DNA of 13,441 bases from an uncultured Clostridium sp. (GCA_947244675.1 CAMXLV010000039.1:1-13441), one strand, 5' to 3'. Shown: positions 1-7,050, counted from the stretch's first letter. Translations and numbers: made by a program. The notes: generated by a model not told the origin, from the letters alone.

Positions 1-2
1 AT

Positions 3-56
3 AAAAATTATTCACTTTTTGAAAATGAAATAAAAGAATTGGAAATTATCAATTAA
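3..56 (+). CDS. C-terminal end of an upstream gene (partial)
   Basis: A frame open from the window edge ends at TAA 54-56 and gives 17 residues ending in ELEIIN. An intrinsic terminator follows 30 bases later, which fits the end of a real gene. In PBSX/skin-type modules the gene before the scaffold is usually a portal or MuF-like minor head protein. The fragment is too short to recognise, so the product is unknown. Confidence 0.4.
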   Translation, partial: KNYSLFENEIKELEIIN

Positions 57-85
57 TATGATTCAATAATATAGTTTTTAATATT

Positions 86-111
86 AGACATCTTAAAAGG
101 ATGTCTTTTTT
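86..111 (+). terminator. Rho-independent terminator before the capsid block
   Basis: A perfect 7-bp stem (AGACATC 86-92 with GATGTCT 100-106) encloses a 7-base loop and runs into a U tract (106-111). It lies just after the stop of the partial upstream gene. It implies that the scaffold and capsid genes need their own promoter, or that read-through or antitermination is used. The stem is only moderately GC-rich, so termination may be partial. Confidence 0.7.
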
Positions 112-132
112 ATTATAAAAAAATTGGTCAAG

Positions 133-226
133 TAGTAGACCTGAATAATTGCTACTATGATAATGAAATGATAATAAGATATAGGGAGATGGCGACTTCC
201 TTAACAAGCCTAGTATCATATTATTA
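133..226 (+). promoter_or_regulatory. Structured leader or long inverted repeat upstream of scaffold gene
   Basis: Three nested or adjacent pairings are visible. TAGTAG 133-138 pairs with CTACTA 152-157. Positions 161-173 pair with 214-226 over 13 positions with a single mismatch (167/220) and one G-U pair. Inside, GGGAG 184-188 pairs with CTTCC 196-200, and its loop contains GGC 191-193, which could pair with GCC 208-210 as a pseudoknot. I match it to no known riboswitch. It could be a 5' UTR structure controlling capsid translation or a DNA operator. Much of the long stem is A/T, so chance is a real alternative. Confidence 0.3.
136..164 (+). promoter_or_regulatory. Weak candidate sigma-A promoter for the capsid block
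   Basis: TAGACC (136-141, 4 of 6 to TTGACA), a 17-base spacer and GATAAT (159-164, 5 of 6 to TATAAT) lie between the terminator and the first structural gene. AT-rich DNA gives such matches by chance. If real, transcription would start near 171, inside the left arm of the inverted repeat described for 133-226. Confidence 0.22.
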
Positions 227-258
227 CGATGAATTATTATAAAACGAAAGGAGCATTT

Positions 259-858
259 ATGAAAACAGACGACTTAAAAGCACAGGGCTTATCTGATGAA
301 CAAATAAATTTTGTAATGGGCGAAAATGGAAAAGATTTAAAAACATTACAAGATGAAAATGCACAATTAAAAACAGATAAGGCACAGTTAGAAACTGATA
401 AACAAGCACTAGAAACAGAAAAAGAGGACAAAGACAAAATAATTAAACAACTACAGGAAGGGACAATTACAAAAGAACAATACGACCAAAAAGTGAAAGA
501 ACTTGAGGCTAGTATTGAAAAAACGAAAGATGATGGTATCAAAAAAGGCATCATTGATAAATATTACAAAGATTTTAAAATTATTGATACAGAGGAAAAT
601 AAACTTGCAATATCAGCTATTCTAAAATTAGACGAATTACAATTAAACAAAGAAAAAACAGATATTACAGGTTTAAAAGAAGGTTTTGAAGGGTTACAAA
701 AGAGTAATCCTCATTTTTTTGGCAATAAACTAAATGGGTTTGAACCAGGAGACAAAGGAGATAACAACGATGGAACTGAAACAAACGATGCTAGTAATAT
801 TGCTAAAGAAAGAAACAAATTAAGTTCTGAAATAACAGAAAGTAAATTTTTTAATTAA
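259..858 (+). CDS. Phage scaffolding protein, GP20 family
   Basis: This 199-aa protein is probably the internal scaffold on which capsid subunits assemble. It begins MKTDDLKAQGLSDEQINFVM, a typical opening of the phage GP20 minor structural/scaffold family (skin YqbD position). A strongly heptad-like, highly charged coiled coil (D/E/K/Q with regular L) spans about residues 25-90. The C-terminal region is flexible and rich in G, N and D. I place the start at 259 rather than the in-frame ATG at 229, because AAAGGAG (247-253) sits 5 bases before 259. It lies directly upstream of the decoration-like and capsid genes, as expected for a scaffold. Assignment rests on sequence style and position. Confidence 0.85.
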   Translation: MKTDDLKAQGLSDEQINFVMGENGKDLKTLQDENAQLKTDKAQLETDKQALETEKEDKDKIIKQLQEGTITKEQYDQKVKELEASIEKTKDDGIKKGIIDKYYKDFKIIDTEENKLAISAILKLDELQLNKEKTDITGLKEGFEGLQKSNPHFFGNKLNGFEPGDKGDNNDGTETNDASNIAKERNKLSSEITESKFFN

Positions 859-873
859 TAGGAGGTAAAAATT

Positions 874-1179
874 ATGTTTGTAACAGGAAAAAAGGTGGAA
901 CAACCACAATTCTTAAAATCAGCAAAATTTCAAAATTTCACAAAACAAATTGATGACACAGGAGTAGAAGTAAATAGTGAAGGTAAAAAAATTGTACCAG
1001 CAGGAACAGTTTATAAGGAAAATGAAAAAGCAATAGGCTTAACTTTTCATGATGCAGATGTTACTTATGGATCACAACCAGTAGCTGTAATGGTAGAGGG
1101 ATATGTAATAGAAGATAGACTACCAGCAGTTGTAGCTGAGGCAGACAAGGCAACAATGCCAGGAATTAAATTTATGTAA
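874..1179 (+). CDS. Small head protein, probable capsid decoration protein
   Basis: A 101-aa protein lies between scaffold and capsid, preceded by GGAGG (861-865) at 8-base spacing. It is a soluble, probably beta-rich protein with no membrane segment or signal peptide. The middle segment reads like a 'head decoration' protein: a glycine- and valine-rich stretch around residues 40-85 including AVMVEGYVIEDRLP, and an end at GIKFM. In Clostridia phages, small head-stabilising proteins often lie just upstream of the capsid gene. I infer a role on the capsid surface from this position and size; no catalytic motif is seen. Confidence 0.55.
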   Translation: MFVTGKKVEQPQFLKSAKFQNFTKQIDDTGVEVNSEGKKIVPAGTVYKENEKAIGLTFHDADVTYGSQPVAVMVEGYVIEDRLPAVVAEADKATMPGIKFM

Positions 1180-1215
1180 AAATAAAAAATATAAAAGTAA
1201 AGGAGAAAAAATAAT

Positions 1216-2232
1216 ATGGATGGAGTATTAGAAATATTTGACCAAAAAGGAATTATTAATTATTTAAAAGACAGAGTGTATCCAACATACATGGGTACAG
1301 AATTATTCCCAGAGGAAAAAAGGGATGAATTAAAATTTGATGAATTATCAGAAGGAAGTAACATTCCAGTTATTGCATCTGTTACAGCATTTGATGCAGA
1401 GGCAGAAATTGGTACAAGAGAGGCACAAGAAAGAAGTATGGAACTTGCATTAATTAAAAGAAAAATGCAACTTAAAGAAGAGGAAATCATAAAATTATTA
1501 CACCCAAGAACAAATGTAGAGAAAAAGCAATTAATTAATAGAGTTTATGCAGATGTTGATAACTTAGTAATGAGTATTATTGCAAGAATCGAATTAATGA
1601 GAATGGAAATTGTATCAAAAGGAACAGTAACTTTATCAGAAAATGATTTGACAGCAGTTTTAGACTATGGTGTACCAGAAGAACACAAAGCAGCAAATGT
1701 TGACTGGGATAAAGCTGACAGTGATCCAATTAGTGATATTATGGCATGGTATAACAAATTAGGTACAAAACCAACTAGAATAATCACTTCAAATACTGTA
1801 TTAGCAAAAATGACAAGACATCAAAATATAGTAGCAGCATTATATGGAAATGGAGCAAAAAGAATTGCAACAGCAGGAGAATTAAACAACTACTTAGAAA
1901 GTTTAGGACTACCAAAAATCTATACTAATGATGATACTTATAGAAAACAATTAAAGAATGGAAAATATGAAACAAAAAGATTTTTCCCAGAAAATAGTTT
2001 TTCAATGATACCAGGAGAAACTTTAGGAAAAACAATTTATGGACCAACACCAGAGGAGGTAAGACTTTCTACAAGACCAGATATTGATATTGAAGCAGTA
2101 GGTAAAATTCTTGCTATGATGTATGAAGAAAGTACAGATCCAGTATCTACATGGATAAAAGCTGTTGCAACATCATTGCCAAGTTTAGGCTGTGCTGATA
2201 AGATATTCCAAGCAGAAATAAAATTGGCATAA
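1216..2232 (+). CDS. Major capsid protein, phage capsid E type
   Basis: This 338-aa protein forms the icosahedral head shell. The C-terminal part carries the family signature of phage capsid protein E: FFPENSFSMIPG (about 255-266) followed by LGKTIYGPTPEE (about 270-281), then a segment on capsid maturation-type beta structure. The N-terminal region (VYPTYMGTELFPEEKRDELKFDEL) and the central helix with charged repeats also fit. Length is normal for the family (roughly 330-350). AAAGGAG (1199-1205) precedes the start by 10 bases. The gene contains no recoding site, in contrast to several tail genes downstream. A GC-rich hairpin follows immediately after the stop. Confidence 0.92.
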   Translation: MDGVLEIFDQKGIINYLKDRVYPTYMGTELFPEEKRDELKFDELSEGSNIPVIASVTAFDAEAEIGTREAQERSMELALIKRKMQLKEEEIIKLLHPRTNVEKKQLINRVYADVDNLVMSIIARIELMRMEIVSKGTVTLSENDLTAVLDYGVPEEHKAANVDWDKADSDPISDIMAWYNKLGTKPTRIITSNTVLAKMTRHQNIVAALYGNGAKRIATAGELNNYLESLGLPKIYTNDDTYRKQLKNGKYETKRFFPENSFSMIPGETLGKTIYGPTPEEVRLSTRPDIDIEAVGKILAMMYEESTDPVSTWIKAVATSLPSLGCADKIFQAEIKLA

Positions 2233-2234
2233 GG

Positions 2235-2254
2235 AGAGGGGAGAAATCCCCTCT
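2235..2254 (+). other. GC-rich hairpin just after the capsid gene
   Basis: AGAGGGG (2235-2241) and CCCCTCT (2248-2254) form a perfect 7-bp stem with a 6-base loop, 2 bases after the capsid stop. It stands out in very AT-rich DNA. No U tract follows (AAGATAAATTTT), so it is not a standard terminator. It may protect the 3' end of a processed capsid mRNA or reduce read-through into the low-copy connector genes. Confidence 0.6.
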
Positions 2255-2278
2255 AAGATAAATTTTAGGAGGTTTTTT

Positions 2279-2674
2279 ATGTTAGAAGTAAAAGTAAAAG
2301 GTCCAGCTATAAAGCTACAAGGACAATGGAAATTTAAAGGAGAAACAGCAATAATTACACAAGAAGAGTACAGAGAAAACGAAAAATATTTAGAAGTAGT
2401 AAATGGAGAAATAGAAAAGCCACAAGGAAATACTACTCCAAAGAATCCAGAAAAGCCACAAGGAAATAATGGCGACAATGGAGAGGATAAAGAACTAGAA
2501 GAATTAAGAGAAAAAGCAAAGGAATTAGGAATAAGAGGAGCACACAACATGAAAAAGGAAAATCTTATTGCAAAAATTGAAGAGGTTGAAAAAACAGATA
2601 ATCCAGATGAAAACGAAATTGAAGGCGAAGAAACAGGCGAAGACGGAACAGAAGGAGAGCAACCACAAGAATAA
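2279..2674 (+). CDS. YqbF-like protein with Rho-N/LEM-like helical domain
   Basis: This 131-aa protein sits at the skin yqbF position between capsid and connector genes. Residues 1-45 form a small beta-type domain (MLEVKVKGPAIKLQGQWKFK onward). A low-complexity linker follows with two copies of EKPQGN (about 46-51 and 58-63). Residues 73-103 (LREKAKELGIRGAHNMKKEN and flanks) form a short helix-extended-helix module of the Rho-N/SAP/LEM type, often nucleic-acid binding. The C-terminus is a very acidic tail (E, D, G rich). Family knowledge: B. subtilis YqbF has the same two-part plan. The function in the virion is unknown; DNA or capsid binding at the head vertex is inference. TAGGAGG (2266-2272) is the ribosome site. 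Confidence 0.7.
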   Translation: MLEVKVKGPAIKLQGQWKFKGETAIITQEEYRENEKYLEVVNGEIEKPQGNTTPKNPEKPQGNNGDNGEDKELEELREKAKELGIRGAHNMKKENLIAKIEEVEKTDNPDENEIEGEETGEDGTEGEQPQE

Positions 2675-2692
2675 AAGAAAGGTTGTGTAATT

Positions 2693-3169
2693 ATGGCTAT
2701 TTTAGATAAGATAAAGGGACAGTCAAGAATTAATGTAAATGAAGTTATAGACATATTAAAAAACGAACTAAAAGTAACAGATGATACAATAGAAAAATTA
2801 CACTATTCATTATATGCTACATTACAGCTTATTTTAAATAAAACTAATAGAAGTTATATAATTGAAGATATGTTTACTTTATGGGTAGATATGACAAAAG
2901 ATTATTGGTTTCTAAATGGATATAATAAAACATGTAATTCCTCAGAAGATGAAGAACAAATAGATAAACAAGATGATGAAGGACTAAAAGTAAAAAGAAT
3001 TGAAAGAGGAGATACAAATATTGAATTTAGAGATTCAAATAATGAAACTACTATAAACGGAGTTACATATAAAACAGGTACAATAGAATACGATGATGAT
3101 TTGTTGCTTAATAAATACCTAAAACGATTATATAAATTTAGACTATTAGGGAATAAAAGAAGGTGGTAA
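2693..3169 (+). CDS. Head-tail connector (adaptor) protein, YqbG-like
   Basis: A 158-aa protein of the gp6/YqbG type, expected to form the ring that joins the portal to the neck. Visible features are an alpha-helical N-terminus with a periodic hydrophobic pattern (VNEVIDILKNELKVTDDTIE), a helical segment ending in WVDMTKDYWF (about 65-75), an acidic linker, and a basic C-terminus (KRLYKFRLLGNKRRW). The ribosome site is weak (AAAGG about 10 bases upstream). The next gene starts one base after its stop. Assignment is mainly by gene order and size. Confidence 0.6.
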   Translation: MAILDKIKGQSRINVNEVIDILKNELKVTDDTIEKLHYSLYATLQLILNKTNRSYIIEDMFTLWVDMTKDYWFLNGYNKTCNSSEDEEQIDKQDDEGLKVKRIERGDTNIEFRDSNNETTINGVTYKTGTIEYDDDLLLNKYLKRLYKFRLLGNKRRW

Positions 3170-3170
3170 T

Positions 3171-3542
3171 ATGTTTAATATTAATAAATTAGTTGATATT
3201 GAAAGAAAAGCATTAGAAACTACCTATTGTGATACTGTAACAGTTACTAGAAATGAAGAGATAACAGAAGGAAATATAACAAAAAATAAAAAAATAGAGG
3301 TTTTAAAAGATGAGCCTTGTGCTTTATCAATAACTAATAATATTTCTCCAAAAGTGGAAGATACAAACGGAACAACAGAACTAAAAGGAAACTATGTTTT
3401 ATTTATTTCAAAAAAGATAAATAAAGGCGATAAACTATTTATAACAAGAGAAAATGGAGAAAACATAATTGCAGTAGCTGGTAAGCCATCATTTCATACT
3501 ACACATTATGAAATTTCTTTATTAATACAGGAAAGGGCATAA
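3171..3542 (+). CDS. Head completion / stopper protein, YqbH-like
   Basis: A 123-aa, mostly beta-patterned protein at the skin yqbH position. The segments CDTVTVTRNEEITEGNITKN and KGNYVLFISKKINKGDKLFI resemble the small head-tail joining (stopper) fold, a barrel with an inserted loop. It likely closes the portal after packaging and provides the tail docking surface. Its ribosome site (AAGGTGG) lies inside the end of the preceding gene, suggesting coupled translation. No catalytic residues are expected or seen. Confidence 0.6.
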   Translation: MFNINKLVDIERKALETTYCDTVTVTRNEEITEGNITKNKKIEVLKDEPCALSITNNISPKVEDTNGTTELKGNYVLFISKKINKGDKLFITRENGENIIAVAGKPSFHTTHYEISLLIQERA

Positions 3543-3543
3543 T

Positions 3544-4026
3544 ATGGCAGGAAGTAATCAAATAAGGAATAAAGCCATCATGGATAAATTTATTAAACAA
3601 TTAAAGGCAATACCAGGAGAATTTGACAGAGTAGCACCAAAAATACTAGATGAAACAGTTTCCGTAGCTGAAACTTATGCAAAAGACTTAACACCTGCAG
3701 TTACAGGAGATGCAAAAGCAAAGTGGCAAACAACAAAATCATACAAAGTAGCCAATGGTTTTAAAGCTAGACTATTCAATAATTCGGCATATATTGGTTA
3801 TATTAATAATGGGCATAGAATGGAGCAACACTTTGTACCAGGAGAATGGGTTGGAAACAAGTTTGAATACGATCCGTTTTCAAAAGAAGGTGTTTTAATG
3901 GGAAGTAAAACAAAATATGTCAAAGGAAAATTTATGCTTGAAAAAGCAACAGGTAGGGCTGAAAAGTATTTAGTAAATAAAGCTAATAAAGAAATTGAAG
4001 AGATTAAAAAGAGGTATGAGAAATGA
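3544..4026 (+). CDS. HK97 gp10-like neck/tail completion protein, YqbI-like
   Basis: A 160-aa protein of the HK97-gp10-like family. Typical features are a helical N-terminus (FIKQLKAIPGEFDRVAPKIL), the central TPAVTGDAKAKWQ segment, the beta motif FNNSAYIGYINNGHR (about 78-92) and the closing YVKGKFMLEKAT (about 125-137). The family acts at the head-tail junction, where it helps attach or complete the tail. It starts one base after the previous stop and overlaps the next gene by 4 bases (ATGA at 4023), so translation is probably coupled. Confidence 0.85.
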   Translation: MAGSNQIRNKAIMDKFIKQLKAIPGEFDRVAPKILDETVSVAETYAKDLTPAVTGDAKAKWQTTKSYKVANGFKARLFNNSAYIGYINNGHRMEQHFVPGEWVGNKFEYDPFSKEGVLMGSKTKYVKGKFMLEKATGRAEKYLVNKANKEIEEIKKRYEK

Positions 4027-4472
4027 AAGAAATTACAATGGATGATATAATACAAGCTATTGCACAAGAATTAAAGACATTGTTTCCAAAGGTAAAAGTA
4101 TATGATGAAGGACTAGAGCAAGGTTATGAAGAGCCTTGTTTTTTTATTGATTTCATACGAGAAAATACAAAAAAGATGGTAGGCAATAGATATGATGATA
4201 CAGTAGATATAAGAGTTGTTTATTTTCAAGACTTTCATGAGGAAGAGGCAAGATATAAAGCATATAAAGTAAGAGATACCTTGAATGAAGGTTTTAATAT
4301 TATTGAATACAAGGAAATGCACTTTAGAATAAAAGATAAAGATATTGAAATGCAAGACAAAGATTTAATATTTACTTTTAAAATTCAATTTTATACTAAA
4401 AAGAAAATTGAAGAGGAGCCTAAACTCGATAGTATTGAAAAAATAACAGAAAAGGAGAAAGAAAATGCCTAA
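4023..4472 (+). CDS. Phage tail terminator family protein, YqbJ-like
   Basis: A 149-aa protein of the YqbJ/DUF6838-like tail terminator type, which caps the tail tube and fixes the end of tail polymerisation. The signature-like stretch KVKVYDEGLEQGYEEPCFFI (about 23-42) is typical, followed by alternating beta strands (DTVDIRVVYFQDF, DLIFTFKIQFYTKK). The C-terminus is lysine- and glutamate-rich. It overlaps the preceding gene by 4 bases and the following small gene by 8 bases, consistent with an ordered tail operon. Confidence 0.75.
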   Translation: MKEITMDDIIQAIAQELKTLFPKVKVYDEGLEQGYEEPCFFIDFIRENTKKMVGNRYDDTVDIRVVYFQDFHEEEARYKAYKVRDTLNEGFNIIEYKEMHFRIKDKDIEMQDKDLIFTFKIQFYTKKKIEEEPKLDSIEKITEKEKENA

Positions 4473-4632
4473 ACAAGTAAAAGAAAAAATTGAAAGAAAA
4501 TTTATTAAGGATCAAGTACAACAAATGAATTTAAAACCCATTGAAAAAGATATTTTAATAAGTAAATGGGGAAATGCACTTTTTAAAACAGAAAGTGAAA
4601 TAAAAGAAATATTAGGAAAGGAGATTTTGTAA
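4465..4632 (+). CDS. Small 55-aa YqzN/YkzM-like protein
   Basis: The frame begins MPKQVKEKIERKF and ends EIKEILGKEIL. AAAGGAG (4451-4457) precedes the ATG by 7 bases, and the next gene begins one base after its stop, so it fills the gap exactly. It is helical and charged, with a KPIEKDILISKWGNALF segment and a closing helix. B. subtilis skin and PBSX have a small gene (yqzN, ykzM/xkzB) at the same position, between the tail terminator and the sheath. I infer homology from position, size and style; the molecular role is not known. Confidence 0.7.
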   Translation: MPKQVKEKIERKFIKDQVQQMNLKPIEKDILISKWGNALFKTESEIKEILGKEIL

Positions 4633-4633
4633 T

Positions 4634-5953
4634 ATGGCAGGAGGTACATTTAATAAACAAAACAAAATTAGACCAGGGGTATATCAAAATATTAAAACTA
4701 ACAAAATGAGAATGACAGAAAATGATATAAACGGAGTAGTTGCAATTGCTTTAGAGTTAGACTTTGGAAAAGAACAAGCAATAACAAGAATAGAAGATGA
4801 AACAGAAATTTACGAAAAATTAGGATATAACTTAAATGATGAAAAAGTATTACTATTAAAAGAAATTTTGAAAGAAACAAGCAAAATATTAGTTTATAGA
4901 TTAAATGGTGGAGAAAAGGCAAAAGCAACAGTAGAAGAAGATAAAACTATAATGGCTAAATATGCAGGAACAAAAGGAAATGAAATCACAGTTATAATAG
5001 CAAATAATGTTGAAGATATAACAAAATATGATGTTATTACTTATTTGGAAGGAACGAAAATTGATAGTCAGACAATATCTAACTATGAAGAATTTGAAGA
5101 AAACGATTATATAACAATTACAGGAACAGGAGCGATAAGCAAAGCTACTACTGTGAAACTTGAAGGAGGAACAACAGAAAAAGCAACAGAAGAAAATGTT
5201 TATCCAAAATTCTTAGAGGCTTTAGAGTTAGAAAATTATAATTATATTGCATATTGTGGAACAGATGACGCAACAAAAGCTTTAATTGTAACATTTGTTA
5301 AAAGAATGAATGACCAAGAAGGAATTAGAGTAAAAGCAGTTATGGGAGATTATGCAGCAGATTATGAAAAGATAACAACAATAAAAAATGGAGTAGTATT
5401 AGAAGATGGCACAGAATTAACAAATGCACAATGTGCAGCATATTTTGCAGCATTAAGTTCTGTTTCTGATATAAACCAAAGTAATACATATACACAATAT
5501 AAAGGTGCAGTAGATGCCAACCCTAGATTAAATAATAGAGATACAGAGAAAGCATTGAAAGCAGGAAAAATTGTATTTACTAGAAGAAATGATGAAACAG
5601 TTGTAATTGAGCAAGATATAAATTCTTTAGTTACATTTACAGTAGAAAAAAATTCTGACTTTTCAAAAAATAGAGTTGTTAGAGCATTAGACGGTTTGGC
5701 AAGTGATATAAAACATATTTTTGAACAAAGCTATATAGGCAAGATAAGTAATAATGTGGATGGAAGAAATATTTTAAGAGCAGCTATAATTGATAACATT
5801 AAGGAAAAACAAAATAGAGGAGCATTCCAAAATTTTGTCGAAGATGACGTTAGTGTTGCAGAAGGAAATAATATTGATAGTGTATTGATTAATATAGCAG
5901 TACAACCAGTAGATTCTATTGAAAAAATTTATATGAATGTGGAGGTGCAATAA
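4634..5953 (+). CDS. xkdK: Tail sheath protein, XkdK-like
   Basis: This 439-aa protein forms the contractile sheath around the tail tube. It opens with AGGTFNKQNKIRPGVYQNIK, the hallmark N-terminus of PBSX-type sheath proteins. An inserted beta domain lies in the middle (about 100-180). The conserved C-terminal domain includes YIGKISNNVDGRNILRAAI and ends with the strand IEKIYMNVEV, which interlocks with neighbouring subunits in the family. Length is normal. The ribosome site is AAGGAG about 11 bases upstream. It is paired with the tube gene immediately downstream, proving a contractile tail. There is no in-frame CGG. Confidence 0.95.
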   Translation: MAGGTFNKQNKIRPGVYQNIKTNKMRMTENDINGVVAIALELDFGKEQAITRIEDETEIYEKLGYNLNDEKVLLLKEILKETSKILVYRLNGGEKAKATVEEDKTIMAKYAGTKGNEITVIIANNVEDITKYDVITYLEGTKIDSQTISNYEEFEENDYITITGTGAISKATTVKLEGGTTEKATEENVYPKFLEALELENYNYIAYCGTDDATKALIVTFVKRMNDQEGIRVKAVMGDYAADYEKITTIKNGVVLEDGTELTNAQCAAYFAALSSVSDINQSNTYTQYKGAVDANPRLNNRDTEKALKAGKIVFTRRNDETVVIEQDINSLVTFTVEKNSDFSKNRVVRALDGLASDIKHIFEQSYIGKISNNVDGRNILRAAIIDNIKEKQNRGAFQNFVEDDVSVAEGNNIDSVLINIAVQPVDSIEKIYMNVEVQ

Positions 5954-5956
5954 TTT

Positions 5957-6415
5957 ATGTTAAAAGTTGAAAATACCTTAAATAGTAACGAAGGTAAAGG
6001 ATTTGTTACAATTAATGGAAAAACAAGAGAGTTATTTGAGCTTACAAAATTAGAGGCAAATATTGAATTGATAGTTTCTGAAAGAAAAATATTAGGACAT
6101 AGAATGGTTGCACATAAAGTTTGTGGAGCAAAAGGCTCTGGAAGTATTACAATGTTCTTCAATAACTCTGATATATTAAAAGAAATGATTAATTATATTA
6201 AAACAGGGAAATCTCCTAAAATTTCAATTCAAATGTATAATGATGATCCAACATCTGATATTGGAAGACAAGAGATGGTACTTAAAGATGTAATTATAGC
6301 AAAACTATTAGCAGGTAAAATTGATGTTGATAGTGAAGACGGACTAACGCAAGAGGCAGACTTTACATTTGATGACATTGACGGACTAGAATATTTTAAA
6401 ACAACAGAAAATTAA
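5957..6415 (+). CDS. xkdM: Tail tube protein, XkdM-like
   Basis: This 152-aa protein polymerises into the inner tail tube. Family features are a glycine and beta-rich N-terminus (NSNEGKGFVTINGKTRELFE), the central AHKVCGAKGSGSITMFFNN motif (about 53-70) and the C-terminal QEADFTFDDIDGLEYF (about 133-148), all typical of the XkdM family. GGAGG (5941-5945) precedes the ATG by 11 bases. The gene begins 3 bases after the sheath stop, the standard order for contractile tails. As for the sheath and capsid, it contains no CGG codon and no frameshift. Confidence 0.94.
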   Translation: MLKVENTLNSNEGKGFVTINGKTRELFELTKLEANIELIVSERKILGHRMVAHKVCGAKGSGSITMFFNNSDILKEMINYIKTGKSPKISIQMYNDDPTSDIGRQEMVLKDVIIAKLLAGKIDVDSEDGLTQEADFTFDDIDGLEYFKTTEN

Positions 6416-6433
6416 TATAGGAGGAATTATAAT

Positions 6434-6880
6434 ATGGAAGAGAATAATGAAATGGATTTTCAAGCATTTCTAAAAGGAAATGCAAAACCAATTGAAGATA
6501 TAAAAATGGTAGTTAGTACAAGATTTACGGACAAAAACGGCAACCCTATACCATGGATATTAAAACAGCTTACAGGAAAAGAAAGCAACGAATTAAGAAA
6601 GAAATATACAAAGAAAATAAAAAACAAATTAGGAAGAATAGAAGAACAATTTAATAGTGAGGGTTATCAAGAGGCTTTTATTACAAGTTCTATTGTATTT
6701 CCAGATTTAACGGCTACAAAATTACAGACAAGTTATGGTGCATTAGGTGCATACGATTTATTACAAAAAATGTTGTCTGCAGATGAATTAGCAAATTTGC
6801 AAATTAAGATTTCTGGATTTGCAGAAGAGGAAATAATTGAAAATTCAATGGATAATTTGGTGGAAGAAGCAAAAAACTAA
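6434..6880 (+). CDS. xkdN: Tail assembly chaperone (short form), XkdN-like
   Basis: This 148-aa protein is an XkdN-type tail assembly chaperone that coats the tape measure while the tube assembles. It is mainly helical. The conserved core includes RFTDKNGNPIPWILKQLTGK (about 31-50) and FPDLTATKLQTSYGALGAYD (about 94-113). It ends in EEAKN directly followed by tandem UAA UAA stops. The last codons form a slippery heptamer, so this is the frequent, unshifted product. It is preceded by TAGGAGG and sits between tube and tape measure, the universal position for this chaperone. Confidence 0.92.
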   Translation: MEENNEMDFQAFLKGNAKPIEDIKMVVSTRFTDKNGNPIPWILKQLTGKESNELRKKYTKKIKNKLGRIEEQFNSEGYQEAFITSSIVFPDLTATKLQTSYGALGAYDLLQKMLSADELANLQIKISGFAEEEIIENSMDNLVEEAKN

Positions 6881-7050
6881 TAAATGGCAAAAATGCAGAG
6901 GCAAACTTAGCACATTACATATTACAAGAATTGCATATTTTGCCACATGAATTATTTAGTTTGAGTAGACGAGAAAGAGCCTTTGTATATGCTTCCAGTG
7001 AATTATGGTGTAAAGCTAAGAAAAAAGAAGTTGATAAAATGAAGAAATAG
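6434..7050 (+). CDS. Tail assembly chaperone -1 frameshift fusion (long form)
   Basis: A -1 slip on A AAA AAC (6871-6877) joins the 148-aa chaperone to a 57-codon open frame (6877-7047, stop TAG 7048-7050), giving about 205 aa. The extension reads LINGKNAEANLAHYILQELH near its start and has a helical ELFSLSRRERAFVYASSELW segment, resembling the second-frame part of other phage chaperones (lambda G-T, P2 E-E'). It has no start codon or ribosome site of its own near its beginning, and fills the otherwise empty space before the tape measure. Minor-product status is inferred from the known systems. Confidence 0.85.
6871..6945 (+). promoter_or_regulatory. Programmed -1 frameshift signal (slippery site and stem)
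   Basis: The heptamer A AAA AAC (6871-6877) is in the correct phase. It is followed by in-frame UAA UAA (6878-6883). After a 7-base spacer a stem begins: TGGCAAAA (6885-6892) pairs perfectly with TTTTGCCA (6938-6945). A6893 pairs with T6936 (A6937 bulged), and TGCA 6894-6897 pairs with TGCA 6932-6935, leaving a loop of about 34 bases. Spacing and stem fit a stimulatory structure. A purine-rich GGTGGAAG (6859-6866) upstream could act as an internal Shine-Dalgarno enhancer. Confidence 0.88.

Noticed and set aside
85..116. Promoter TAGACA (85-90) with TATTAT (111-116)
   Set aside because: The 20-base spacer is too long and both boxes lie within the terminator.
133..226. Known riboswitch or ribozyme in the leader
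   Set aside because: I compared from memory with c-di-GMP, preQ1, ZTP, fluoride, hammerhead, twister and pistol cores and found no match.
229..258. ATG at 229 as the start of the scaffold gene
   Set aside because: No ribosome site precedes it, and it would translate through the AAAGGAG that clearly serves ATG 259.
2185..2754. Long minus-strand frame opposite capsid end and YqbF
   Set aside because: It is antisense to well-supported genes, serine/phenylalanine-rich from AT-rich complement, and has no ribosome site. Other minus-strand frames (such as 8422-8907 and 12101-12454) were dropped for the same reason.
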